From the NCBI RefSeq assembly GCF_007828835.1, contig NZ_VIVL01000005.1:1-64000 (forward strand): a stretch of DNA of 64,000 bases, read 5' to 3'. The notes beneath the pieces were generated by a model, which was not told where the DNA came from, did no database searches, and was given only the letters and a program-made list of their open reading frames with translations. The first letter of the stretch is position 1. Every line of letters begins with the position of its first letter. This stretch comes from Variovorax beijingensis. GTDB taxonomy: Bacteria > Pseudomonadota > Gammaproteobacteria > Burkholderiales > Burkholderiaceae_C. This document shows, one piece after another, positions 55,367-63,085 of the stretch. Both the position numbers and the translations under genes were made by a program.

Positions 55367-56533
55367 TTAACCCGCGAGCGCGCGCATCTCGGCAATCAGG
55401 TCGGCCTTGCCCTCGAAACCGATGCCGGGCAGCGGCGGCAGCGTGACGTAGCCGTCCTGCACCTTCACGCCGTCGGGAAAGCCGCCGTAGGGTTGGAACA
55501 GGTCGGGGTAGCTCTCGTTGCCGCCGAGCCCGAGGCCCGCCGCAATGGCCAGCGACATCTGGTGGCCACCGTGCGGAATGCAGCGCGAGGGCGACCAGCC
55601 GTTTTCCTTGAGCATGTCGAGCGTGCGCAGGTACTCGACAAGGCCGTAGCTCAAGGCGCAGTCGAATTGCAGCCAGTCGCGGTCGGGCCGCATGCCGCCG
55701 TGGCGGATGAGGTTGCGCGCGTCCTGCATCGAGAACAGGTTCTCGCCCGTGGCCATGGGGCCGGCGTAGACCTCGCCCAGCTTGGCCTGCAGCTCGTAGT
55801 CGAGCGGATCGCCGGCTTCCTCGTACCAGAAGAGCGGGTACTGCGAAAGCGCGTGGCCGTAGTCGATGGCGGTGGCCAGGTCGAAGCGGCCATTGGCGTC
55901 CACCGCCAGCTGCTGGCCGGGGCCGAGGATCTTCAGCACCGACTCGATGCGCTCGCAGTCCTGCGCGAGCGTGGCGCCGCCGATCTTCATCTTGACCACC
56001 GAATAGCCGCGCTCGAGGTAGCTGGCCATCTCGCGCTGCAGGCCCTCGACGCCCTTGCCGGGGTAGTAGTAGCCGCCCGCCGCATAGACAAACACGCGCG
56101 GGTTCGGTGTGCCGCTGCCGTAGCGCTCGGCCAGCAGCTGGTAGAGCGGCTTGCCGGCGATCTTGGCGACCGCGTCCCACACGGCCATGTCGATGGTGCC
56201 CACGGCCACCGAGCGCTCGCCGTGGCCGCCGGGCTTCTCGTTGATCATCATGCGGGCCCAGATCCTGTGCGGATCGAGGTTGTCGCCGGTCTCGTCGACG
56301 AGCGAGGCCGGCTCGGCCTCGAGCAGGCGCGGCAGGAAGCGCTCGCGGATCAGCCCGCCCTGGCCGTAGCGCCCGTTGGAGTTGAAGCCGTAGCCCACCA
56401 CCGGCCGGCCGTCGCGGATCACGTCGGTGACCACCGCCACGAGGCTCAGGGTCATCTTGGAGAAGTCGATGTAGGCGTTGCGGATGTCCGACTTGATGGG
56501 GCGCGTGGACTCGAGGATGTTGACGATCTTCAT
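55367..56533 (-). CDS. tarD: D(-)-tartrate dehydratase
   Basis: 388 residues of the enolase superfamily, mandelate racemase branch. The catalytic Lys183 (KMKIGG), metal ligands Asp212 (VDANGR), Glu238 (WYEE) and Glu264 (ATGEN), and His321 (IPHGGHQ) align one residue offset with the characterised Bradyrhizobium enzyme, as does the NSNGRYGQGGLIRERF segment. It dehydrates D-tartrate to oxaloacetate. The start at 56533 is preferred over an upstream one that gives a non-family leader. It is the last gene of a minus-strand unit with an SDR, a Bug receptor and a DapA-like lyase. Confidence 0.9.
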   Translation of the reverse strand: MKIVNILESTRPIKSDIRNAYIDFSKMTLSLVAVVTDVIRDGRPVVGYGFNSNGRYGQGGLIRERFLPRLLEAEPASLVDETGDNLDPHRIWARMMINEKPGGHGERSVAVGTIDMAVWDAVAKIAGKPLYQLLAERYGSGTPNPRVFVYAAGGYYYPGKGVEGLQREMASYLERGYSVVKMKIGGATLAQDCERIESVLKILGPGQQLAVDANGRFDLATAIDYGHALSQYPLFWYEEAGDPLDYELQAKLGEVYAGPMATGENLFSMQDARNLIRHGGMRPDRDWLQFDCALSYGLVEYLRTLDMLKENGWSPSRCIPHGGHQMSLAIAAGLGLGGNESYPDLFQPYGGFPDGVKVQDGYVTLPPLPGIGFEGKADLIAEMRALAG

Positions 56534-56561
56534 GGTGCTTGTGCTTGAGAAAAAAAGGAAC

Positions 56562-57266
56562 TCAGCGGTGCAGCGACGCACCGCCGCAGATGGCGATGTC
56601 CTGGCCGGTGATGGCCGCGGCCGGCGCCGAGAGAAGAAAGGCGACCAGCGCGGCGACTTCCGCGGGCTCGATCAGCCGGCCCATGGGCGGCAGGCGCGGC
56701 GCGCTGCCGGCGCGCGCGGGGTCCTGCAGCATCGCGGTCTGCGTGGCGCCGGGCGACACCACGTTGAGGGTGACGCCGCGCTCCGCGACCTCGGCCGCCC
56801 AGCTGCGCGCAAGCGCGACCAGCGCCGCCTTGGTGGCGGCGTACTGGCCGCGGCCCGGCATGCCGTGCGCCACGCGGCTGCCGACGAACACCACGCGGCC
56901 GTGGCCGCGCGCGGCCATCGCGGGCACCAGCGCATCGGCCAGCCGCGTGGCAGCGTCGACATGCAGGCGCCACATCAATTCGCCGCCGGCATGGTCGAGC
57001 TGCCCGAGCGGGCCCACGCGCAGCACGCCGGCCGCATGCACCAGCGCATCGGCGTCCTGAAGAGCGGCCGCGGCGCGCGCGATGGCCGCGGCATCCGACA
57101 GGTCGACCGCCGCATGCGCGAAGCCCGGATGCGAGAGCGTCGGCGCCGCGAGGTCGAGCCCGCGCACGCGCCAGCCCTCTTCGAGCAGGTGCGACGCAAT
57201 GGCGCGGCCGATGCCGCTGCTGCTGCCCGTCACCACGGCATGCGGCGCGGCTTCATCATTCGACAC
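56562..57266 (-). CDS. Short-chain dehydrogenase/reductase (SDR)
   Basis: 234 residues. NAD(P) loop TGSSSGIG, catalytic Ser (FVGSRVAHG) and QYAATK Tyr/Lys pair are present. It overlaps the Bug receptor stop region by 11 bases and precedes tarD by 28 bases, so it is part of the tartrate unit. Substrate unknown; a hydroxy-acid or keto-acid derived from tartrate is plausible. Confidence 0.88.
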   Translation of the reverse strand: MSNDEAAPHAVVTGSSSGIGRAIASHLLEEGWRVRGLDLAAPTLSHPGFAHAAVDLSDAAAIARAAAALQDADALVHAAGVLRVGPLGQLDHAGGELMWRLHVDAATRLADALVPAMAARGHGRVVFVGSRVAHGMPGRGQYAATKAALVALARSWAAEVAERGVTLNVVSPGATQTAMLQDPARAGSAPRLPPMGRLIEPAEVAALVAFLLSAPAAAITGQDIAICGGASLHR

Positions 57267-58227
57267 GGATGTTGCCCTCCACGATGATCTTCTTCGAGCG
57301 CTCCATGTCGGACTGCTGGAACTTCGCGAAGTCGTCGACGCTGCCCGGCGTCAGCAGCAGGCCCTGCGCGCTGAGCGTCTCGCGCATGTCGGTGCCCAGC
57401 GCCTTGTTCACCTCGGCATTGAGCCGCTGCGTGATCGCGGCCGGCAGCCTGGCCGGGCCCCACAGGCCATACCAGCTGTAGAACTCGTAGCCCGGAATGC
57501 TCTCGCCCACCGTGGGCACGTTCGGCAGGCTGGTGGCGCGCTGGGCCGAGGTGACGGCCACCACGCGCAGCATGCCGCTCTTGTGGTACTGCAGCGAACC
57601 CAGGATCGGGTCGATGAAGCCGTCGATCTGCCCGCCGATCAGGTCCTGGAAGGCCGGCGCCGTGCCCTTGTACGGCACGATCAGGTAGTCGAGCCCGCCC
57701 GCGCGCTTGAGCAGCTCGGTCGACAGGTGGCCCGCCGAGCCGATCGATCCCACCGCGAAGGTCATCTTGCCCGGATGCGCCTTGGCGTAGGCGATGAGCG
57801 ACTTGACGTCGGTGATCGGCAGGTTCTTGTTGATGGCCACCGACAGCGGCGCCTTGGCGACCAGCGCCACCGGCGTGAAGTCCCTGGCAACCTCGTAGGG
57901 CACGGACTTCATTGTCATGGGCGCCGTGGTGAAGGTCGAGGCGTTGAACAGCAGCGTGTAGCCGTCGGCCGGCGCCTTCGACACCACGTCGGCGCCGATC
58001 ACGCCGTTGCCGCCGGGCCGGTTCTCCACGATGAAGGGCTGGCCCAGCTGATCGCCGAGCTTCTGCGCGAGCAGGCGCCCGACGGTGTCGAGCGTGCCGC
58101 CGGGCGGGAACGGAATCACCATGCGCACGGGCCGGGTGGGCCAGGGCTGTGCCTGTGCAAAACCGGAGGACGCCGCGGCGAGTGCGAAGGCCGCGAGCGC
58201 GGCGCGCAGGAAATGGGTGCGTTGCAT
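57256..58227 (-). CDS. Bug/TctC-family solute receptor
   Basis: 323 residues with a signal peptide (cleavage near GFAQAQ) and the motifs PFPPGGTLDTVGR, NRPGGNGVIGADVVSKAPADG and IVPYKGTAPAFQDL. It is the third orphan Bug receptor in the window. Being in one unit with tarD, its ligand is probably tartrate or a related dicarboxylate. The ATG at 58227 is preceded by CAGGAGACAAGAG. Confidence 0.88.
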   Translation of the reverse strand: MQRTHFLRAALAAFALAAASSGFAQAQPWPTRPVRMVIPFPPGGTLDTVGRLLAQKLGDQLGQPFIVENRPGGNGVIGADVVSKAPADGYTLLFNASTFTTAPMTMKSVPYEVARDFTPVALVAKAPLSVAINKNLPITDVKSLIAYAKAHPGKMTFAVGSIGSAGHLSTELLKRAGGLDYLIVPYKGTAPAFQDLIGGQIDGFIDPILGSLQYHKSGMLRVVAVTSAQRATSLPNVPTVGESIPGYEFYSWYGLWGPARLPAAITQRLNAEVNKALGTDMRETLSAQGLLLTPGSVDDFAKFQQSDMERSKKIIVEGNIRVE

Positions 58228-58293
58228 GTCTCTTGTCTCCTGATGTTTTTTGGGGGAGGGCGCGTTCTTTCCGGGCGCCTTCCGTGTTTTCGC

Positions 58294-59232
58294 TCAGCGC
58301 CTCGACAGCCCGGCCTGCGCGACGGCGGCGCGCAGTGCGTCCATCTCGCGCGCGTTCGGCGCCTCGGTCGGCGGGCGCACCGTGGCGTTGTCGAGCACGC
58401 CGGCCAGGTACATGCCGCCCTTCATGCGCGCATGCGCCTCGCCGGTCGGTTCGCCGCCGCCATACACGGCGTCCTTCAGCGGCGTGATCAGGGCCTGCAC
58501 CGCCATCGCCTTCTTCAGGTCGCCGGCCTTGACCGCGTTCCACAGGTCGATGATCAGTTGCGGAATGAAGGTGGCAAAGCCGACCAGCGCGCCGTCCACG
58601 CCCTGCACCATCGAGGCCAGCAGGTACTCGTCGTGGCAGGTGAGGATGGCCTTGGAGGCATCGGCCTCGCGGATCGCCTGGATGTCGCGGGCGTACTTGT
58701 TCATGTCGCGCTGCCCGACCTTGAAGGCCTGCAGGTAGGGCAGGCGGGCCAGCTCGGCCAGCAGTTGCGACGAGTAGGAGGCGCGGGTCCAGGCCGGGTA
58801 CACGTGGCAGACCAGGTCGAGCTCCGGCGCGGCGCGGTGGATGGCCTCGAAATACTGCAGCGCATGGCCGGGCGTGAAGCCGAAGCGCAGCCAGTGGTGC
58901 GGCGGCATCACGTCGAGCGCGGCCGCGCCGGCGGCCTGGGCGGCGCGCGCATGTTCGGCGGCCTCGGCCAGGCCTTCGCACACGATCGACGAGATCACCG
59001 GCATGCGGCCGCGCAGCTCGTCGGCGACGATGCGGGTCACCTCGGCGCGTTCGGCCGGGGTCAGCGAGAACACCTCGCCGGTGTGGCCGTTGGTCATGAC
59101 CGCCACCACGCCGTCGTGGCCCGCGAGCCACGAGGCCAGCTTGCGCAGCGCCGGTTCGTCGATGCGGTGGTCGTTGGTGAAGGGGCAGGAAATGGCGGGA
59201 ATGATCCCGCGATAATTCGCGATGGAAGGCAT
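58294..59232 (-). CDS. DapA/NanA-family class I aldolase or lyase
   Basis: 312 residues of the dihydrodipicolinate synthase family. The Schiff-base lysine should be that of QAFKVGQRD, and CHVYPAWTRASY contributes the usual tyrosine region; the N-terminal GIIPAISCPFTNDHRIDE is typical. Members condense or cleave pyruvate-containing oxo acids. The start at 59232 gives the family N-terminus. Its place in the tartrate unit suggests cleavage or decarboxylation of an oxo-acid product, not lysine synthesis. Confidence 0.85.
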   Translation of the reverse strand: MPSIANYRGIIPAISCPFTNDHRIDEPALRKLASWLAGHDGVVAVMTNGHTGEVFSLTPAERAEVTRIVADELRGRMPVISSIVCEGLAEAAEHARAAQAAGAAALDVMPPHHWLRFGFTPGHALQYFEAIHRAAPELDLVCHVYPAWTRASYSSQLLAELARLPYLQAFKVGQRDMNKYARDIQAIREADASKAILTCHDEYLLASMVQGVDGALVGFATFIPQLIIDLWNAVKAGDLKKAMAVQALITPLKDAVYGGGEPTGEAHARMKGGMYLAGVLDNATVRPPTEAPNAREMDALRAAVAQAGLSRR

Positions 59233-59344
59233 GCTGTGTCTCCGTTGGGGTTCAAGGTGCAGGACTGCCCGCATCTTTGGCCGGCGGGGCATGCACCGTC
59301 CAATACTCGAATCGCATACAACTATTCAATCGCTCGCACCGCGC

Positions 59345-60271
59345 ATGGGCCCCGGCAACCGACCCCTCGACCTCGAATGGCTGGAAGACTTCCTGGCCCT
59401 GGCCGAGAGCGGCAATTTCTCGCGCGCGGCGCAGGCGCGCTCCATCGCCCAGCCGGCCTTCAGCCGCCACATCCGCGCGCTCGAGGAGTGGGTGGGCGTG
59501 GACCTGTTCGACCGCAGCGCGCATCCGGCCGCGCTCACGGCGGCGGGCAAGCGCTTCCAGCCGCTGCTGCAGGAGGTGCTGGCCGCGCTGGAGGCCGCGC
59601 GCATCAAGGCGCGTGCGGCGCACGACCTGGCCGCGGCGAGCCTGAGCTTCGCCGCCACGCACGTGCTGTCGCTGACCTTCTTTCCACGCTGGCTGGCCAG
59701 CGTGGAGGCGCGGCTGAGCCTGGGGCCGATCCAGACCATCTCCGACAGCTCGCAGGCCTGCGAAGACCTGATGCTGCAGCGCCGCGTGCAGTTCGTGCTG
59801 TGCCACGGTCATGCGCGAGCGCCCGGCCGGCTCGACGAGGCGCAGTACCCGATGCAGCGCCTGAGCGACGACGTGCTGGTGCCGGTGGCGGCACCGGACG
59901 CGCGCGGCCTGCCGCAGCATGGGCTGGGCACCGGGCAGGCGCCTTCGGTGCTGGCCTACAGCGAGGCCTCGGGCCTGGGGCGGATCATGCGGGCGATCCA
60001 GGACAGCGAGTTCGGCAAGGACTTCGGGCCGTCGCTGTCGGTGGTCTTCACGGCCCACCATGCCGCGCTACTCAGGACCATGGCGCTCGAAGGGCGCGGC
60101 CTCGCGTGGCTGCCGATGAGCCTGGTGGCGGAGGACCTGCGCGGCGGCGCACTGGTGGATGCCGGCGCGGGCGGCTGGCGGGTGCCGGTGGACATCCGGC
60201 TGTACCGGCAGCTCGCGCACATGGCGCCGGTGGCCGAGGCGCTGTGGGAGTTGGTGAGGGACGGCGCCTGA
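59345..60271 (+). CDS. LysR-family transcriptional regulator
   Basis: 308 residues. DNA-binding domain with LAESGNFSRAAQARSIAQPAFSRHIRALE, then an effector-binding domain (VVFTAHHAALLRTMALEGRGLAWLP). ATG at 59345 is chosen for the standard short leader (RPLDLEWLEDF). It is divergent from the DapA-like/Bug/SDR/tarD unit across 112 bases and is its likely activator. It converges with the next LysR gene with a 6-base gap. Confidence 0.88.
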   Translation: MGPGNRPLDLEWLEDFLALAESGNFSRAAQARSIAQPAFSRHIRALEEWVGVDLFDRSAHPAALTAAGKRFQPLLQEVLAALEAARIKARAAHDLAAASLSFAATHVLSLTFFPRWLASVEARLSLGPIQTISDSSQACEDLMLQRRVQFVLCHGHARAPGRLDEAQYPMQRLSDDVLVPVAAPDARGLPQHGLGTGQAPSVLAYSEASGLGRIMRAIQDSEFGKDFGPSLSVVFTAHHAALLRTMALEGRGLAWLPMSLVAEDLRGGALVDAGAGGWRVPVDIRLYRQLAHMAPVAEALWELVRDGA

Positions 60272-60277
60272 GCGACC

Positions 60278-61162
60278 TCAGACGCTGCTGAGCGTCGGCA
60301 GCAGCGCCAGCAGCGCGCGCACCAGCGGCGAATCGTCCGCCTTGCGCCACACCGCCAGGGTGTCGATGTAGGTCTTCTCGCCCTTGAGCGAGCGGTACGC
60401 AACGCCTTCGCGGTGCAGCGCCTTGACGCAGGCCGGCACCAGCGCCACGCCCAGCCCGCCGGAGACCAGGCTCACGATGGTGTGCATCTGGCGCGCCGGA
60501 AACAAGCGCGGGCTGAAGCCGCGCCGCATGCAGGTGGCCACGATCGCATCGAACACCTGCGGCCCGAAGTGCCGCTCGAAGCCCAGGAAGCGCTCGCCCG
60601 AGAATTTTTCGAGTGCGATGCTGCCGGGCCGCACCAGCGGATGCGACTCGGGCATCGCGAGGATCAGCGCATCCTTCTGCACCAGCCGCGAGCCCAGCGA
60701 GGCGGGCATGCTGGACGGCTGCAGCACCAGGCCCACGTCGAGCCGGCCGGACTCGACGTCGCCGATGATCTGGTCGGTCGTGCCTTCCCACAGCGCGATC
60801 TCGGCCCGCTCGTTCTCGTCCGAGAACTGCCGCAGCACCCGCGGCAGGAAGGAGTAGGCCGGCAGGCTGATGAAGCCGATGGAGATCGATCCCATGAGCC
60901 CGGCCGCGGCCTCCTGCGCGCGCCGGCGCAATGTGTCCATGCCGAGCAGCACCGCGCGCGCATCGCGAAGCGCTTCGTCTCCCGCGCGCGTGATCGCGAT
61001 GCGGCGCGAGGTGCGCTCGAACAGCGTGACGCCGAGTTCTTCCTCCATCTCCTTGATCGCGAGGCTCACGGGCGGCTGCGACAGGTTCAGGCGCTGCGCC
61101 GCGCGCCCGAAGTGCAGCTCTTCGGCCACGGCGACCAGGCAGCGGAGGTGGCGGATTTCCAT
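60278..61162 (-). CDS. LysR-family transcriptional regulator
   Basis: 294 residues, start at 61162 (MEIRHLRCLVAVAEELHFGRAAQRLNLSQ is standard from the first Met). The effector domain contains GFISLPAYSFLPRVL and LVSGGLGVALVPACV, typical of CatM/BenM-like members that sense aromatic or muconate-type acids. It is divergent from the PPC/SDR/thiolase genes and should regulate them. Confidence 0.88.
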   Translation of the reverse strand: MEIRHLRCLVAVAEELHFGRAAQRLNLSQPPVSLAIKEMEEELGVTLFERTSRRIAITRAGDEALRDARAVLLGMDTLRRRAQEAAAGLMGSISIGFISLPAYSFLPRVLRQFSDENERAEIALWEGTTDQIIGDVESGRLDVGLVLQPSSMPASLGSRLVQKDALILAMPESHPLVRPGSIALEKFSGERFLGFERHFGPQVFDAIVATCMRRGFSPRLFPARQMHTIVSLVSGGLGVALVPACVKALHREGVAYRSLKGEKTYIDTLAVWRKADDSPLVRALLALLPTLSSV

Positions 61163-61168
61163 CGATCT

Positions 61169-61195
61169 GAATTTTGTATTGATCGATACGAATTC
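61169..61195. promoter_or_regulatory. AT-rich imperfect dyad, candidate LysR site
   Basis: GAATT at 61169 and AATTC ending at 61195 flank GTAT (61176-61179) and ATAC (61186-61189) in an imperfect 27-base inverted repeat. It lies just upstream of the LysR start in a markedly AT-rich intergenic segment. The T-N11-A core fits LysR targets; binding is inferred. Confidence 0.35.
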
Positions 61196-61280
61196 TAAAT
61201 TTGTTGCTATCGATGTCAACTTCTAGACTTTGCCTCCACCAGCGCCGTCGATCCGAACGGCGCGGCAAGGAGACAACGCG

Positions 61281-61832
61281 ATGGTCGAGAAATTGGTGGG
61301 GCTGCCACGGTCGCGCACCGTGGTGCATCCGGGGCCTTTCCGGCCCGTGCGCATCGATCGCATGCGCGACCAGAAGGGCCGGCACTTCCGGCTTTCGCTG
61401 CCCGGCGGCCGAACGCTGCACGAGAGCCTCGTGCAGGCGCTGGCGAACGAAGGCGTGGCCAGCGCATCGATGACGCTGATCGGCGGCGAACTGGCCGAGC
61501 TGGGCTTCTGCCTGGCGCTGCCCGATCCCACGGGCCGGGTGCTCGCAACCTACGGCGCACCGCACACGGTGCACGGCGCCTGCTTCATCTTCGGCAACGC
61601 GACGCTCGGCAGTTCCGCCAGCGGCACGCCGGTGGTCCATTGCCACGGCGCCTTTCGCACCGCCGACGGCGCGGTGCGCGGCGGCCACATCCTGACCGAC
61701 CGGACGGTGGTCGGACGCCGCAGCGTCACCGCCGTGGTCACCGCGCTCGACAGCTTCGAGCTGCGCGTGGTCTACGACGACGAAACCCGCATGCCGCTGA
61801 TGCGGCCCCAGGCCAGGCGCGTCCATGGCTGA
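61281..61832 (+). CDS. PPC/DUF296-domain protein
   Basis: 183 residues containing one plants-and-prokaryotes-conserved (PPC) domain. LIGGELAELGFCLALP resembles the core, with VVHCHGAFR and GGHILTDRTV as the usual His-containing strands of the trimeric PPC fold. AAGGAG precedes the ATG. The function of bacterial PPC proteins is mostly unknown. The stop overlaps the next, also PPC, gene by eight bases. Confidence 0.78.
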   Translation: MVEKLVGLPRSRTVVHPGPFRPVRIDRMRDQKGRHFRLSLPGGRTLHESLVQALANEGVASASMTLIGGELAELGFCLALPDPTGRVLATYGAPHTVHGACFIFGNATLGSSASGTPVVHCHGAFRTADGAVRGGHILTDRTVVGRRSVTAVVTALDSFELRVVYDDETRMPLMRPQARRVHG

Positions 61833-62226
61833 GATGCGCCTGATCGAAAGCGGGCGCATGGGCCGCGTGGCCTATGCGCGCATCGCACCGAACGAAGACC
61901 TCGTCTCGAGCGTCGAGAAGCTCTGCCTCGCGGAAGGCTTCGGCCATGCGTTCGTGCGCGGCGCGCTGGGCAGCCTCGTCGATGCCTGCCTCGAGCGTGC
62001 CGACGGTTCCTGCCAGGTGATCCGCGGGCCGGCCGCCGAAATCGTGAGCCTGGCCGGCGAGGTGCGCTCGCAGCCCGACGGCTCGCTGCGCGCCGCGCTC
62101 ACCGGCGTGGTGGCGGACACGCACGGCCACCTGTACGGCGGCCCGTTCGTGGCGGGCGCCAATGCCGTCTGCGTCACCTTCGAAGTCACGCTCGAAGAGT
62201 GGCTGCCTTCGCCCGACAACCCCTGA
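61825..62226 (+). CDS. PPC/DUF296-domain protein (second copy)
   Basis: 133 residues, a second, shorter PPC domain. EIVSLAGEVRSQPDG followed by THGHLYGGPFVAGANAVCVTFEV is the canonical PPC strand order. It is clearly divergent from the preceding copy rather than a recent duplicate. The overlap indicates co-translation, so the two may form a mixed trimer. The SDR gene follows after 27 bases. Confidence 0.78.
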   Translation: MAEMRLIESGRMGRVAYARIAPNEDLVSSVEKLCLAEGFGHAFVRGALGSLVDACLERADGSCQVIRGPAAEIVSLAGEVRSQPDGSLRAALTGVVADTHGHLYGGPFVAGANAVCVTFEVTLEEWLPSPDNP

Positions 62227-62253
62227 TTTCGTCCACTGCAGAAATTCCCATCA

Positions 62254-63069
62254 ATGACCGATCTCCCCACTTCATCTGCTTCCCGCGTCGCCGTCGTCAC
62301 CGGAGGCGCGCGCGGCATCGGCCTGGCCATCGGCCGCTGGTTCCTGGCGCACGGCTACAGCGTCGCGCTGCTCGACATCGACGGCGCCACGCTCGACCAG
62401 GCGGTGGCCGAACTCGCGCAGCCTGCAAAGGTGCTTGGCCTGCACTGCGACGTGTCGAAGCCATCGCAGATCGAGCGCGCGGCAAAGGCCGTGGTCGAGC
62501 GCTTCGGCCACGTCGACGCGCTGGTCAACAACGCCGGTGTGGCGGTGTTCAAGCCGGTGCTCCAGACTTCGTTCGAGGAATGGCGTACGGTGCTCGGCAC
62601 CAACCTGGACGGCGCGTTCCTGTGCACCCAGGCCTTCGGCGCGCTGATGGTCGAACGCGGGAGCGGCGCGGTGGTGAACATCGCCTCCATCTCCGGCCTG
62701 CGCGCCAGCACGCTGCGGGTCGCCTATGGCACCAGCAAGGCGGCGCTGATCCACCTGACCAAGCAGCATGCGGTGGAACTGGGCAATGCGGGCGTGCGCG
62801 TGAACGTGATTGCGCCGGGGCCGGTGGAAACCGAGATGGCCAAGCTTGTGCACAGCGTGGCGATCCGCTCCGACTATTACGACACCATTCCGCTGGGCCG
62901 CTATGGCACGCCGGAGGAAATGGCCAACGCCGTGGGCTTCCTGTGCAGCGACGAGGCGAGCTTCATCAATGGCCAGGTGCTGGCCGTCGATGGCGGCTTC
63001 GATGCCGCGGGTGTCGGCCTGCCGACCCTGCGCCGGGGCATGCCCGCGCCCGCCGCCGATCACGCCTGA
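62254..63069 (+). CDS. Short-chain dehydrogenase/reductase (SDR)
   Basis: 271 residues. TGGARGIG nucleotide loop, NNAG strand, catalytic Ser (IASISGLRAS) and YGTSK motif are intact, with LAVDGGFDAAG at the C-terminus. It fits the 3-oxoacyl-ACP reductase/3-hydroxyacyl dehydrogenase-like SDRs. Next to a thiolase it may act on a hydroxyacyl-CoA or a ring hydroxyl. Confidence 0.9.
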   Translation: MTDLPTSSASRVAVVTGGARGIGLAIGRWFLAHGYSVALLDIDGATLDQAVAELAQPAKVLGLHCDVSKPSQIERAAKAVVERFGHVDALVNNAGVAVFKPVLQTSFEEWRTVLGTNLDGAFLCTQAFGALMVERGSGAVVNIASISGLRASTLRVAYGTSKAALIHLTKQHAVELGNAGVRVNVIAPGPVETEMAKLVHSVAIRSDYYDTIPLGRYGTPEEMANAVGFLCSDEASFINGQVLAVDGGFDAAGVGLPTLRRGMPAPAADHA

Positions 63070-63085
63070 CAAGAAGGACCGCCCA

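Noticed and set aside
57082-60291. Open frame of 1069 codons on the plus strand
   Set aside because: Runs antisense through the Bug and DapA-like genes and out of frame through the LysR gene; three well-supported genes explain the region.
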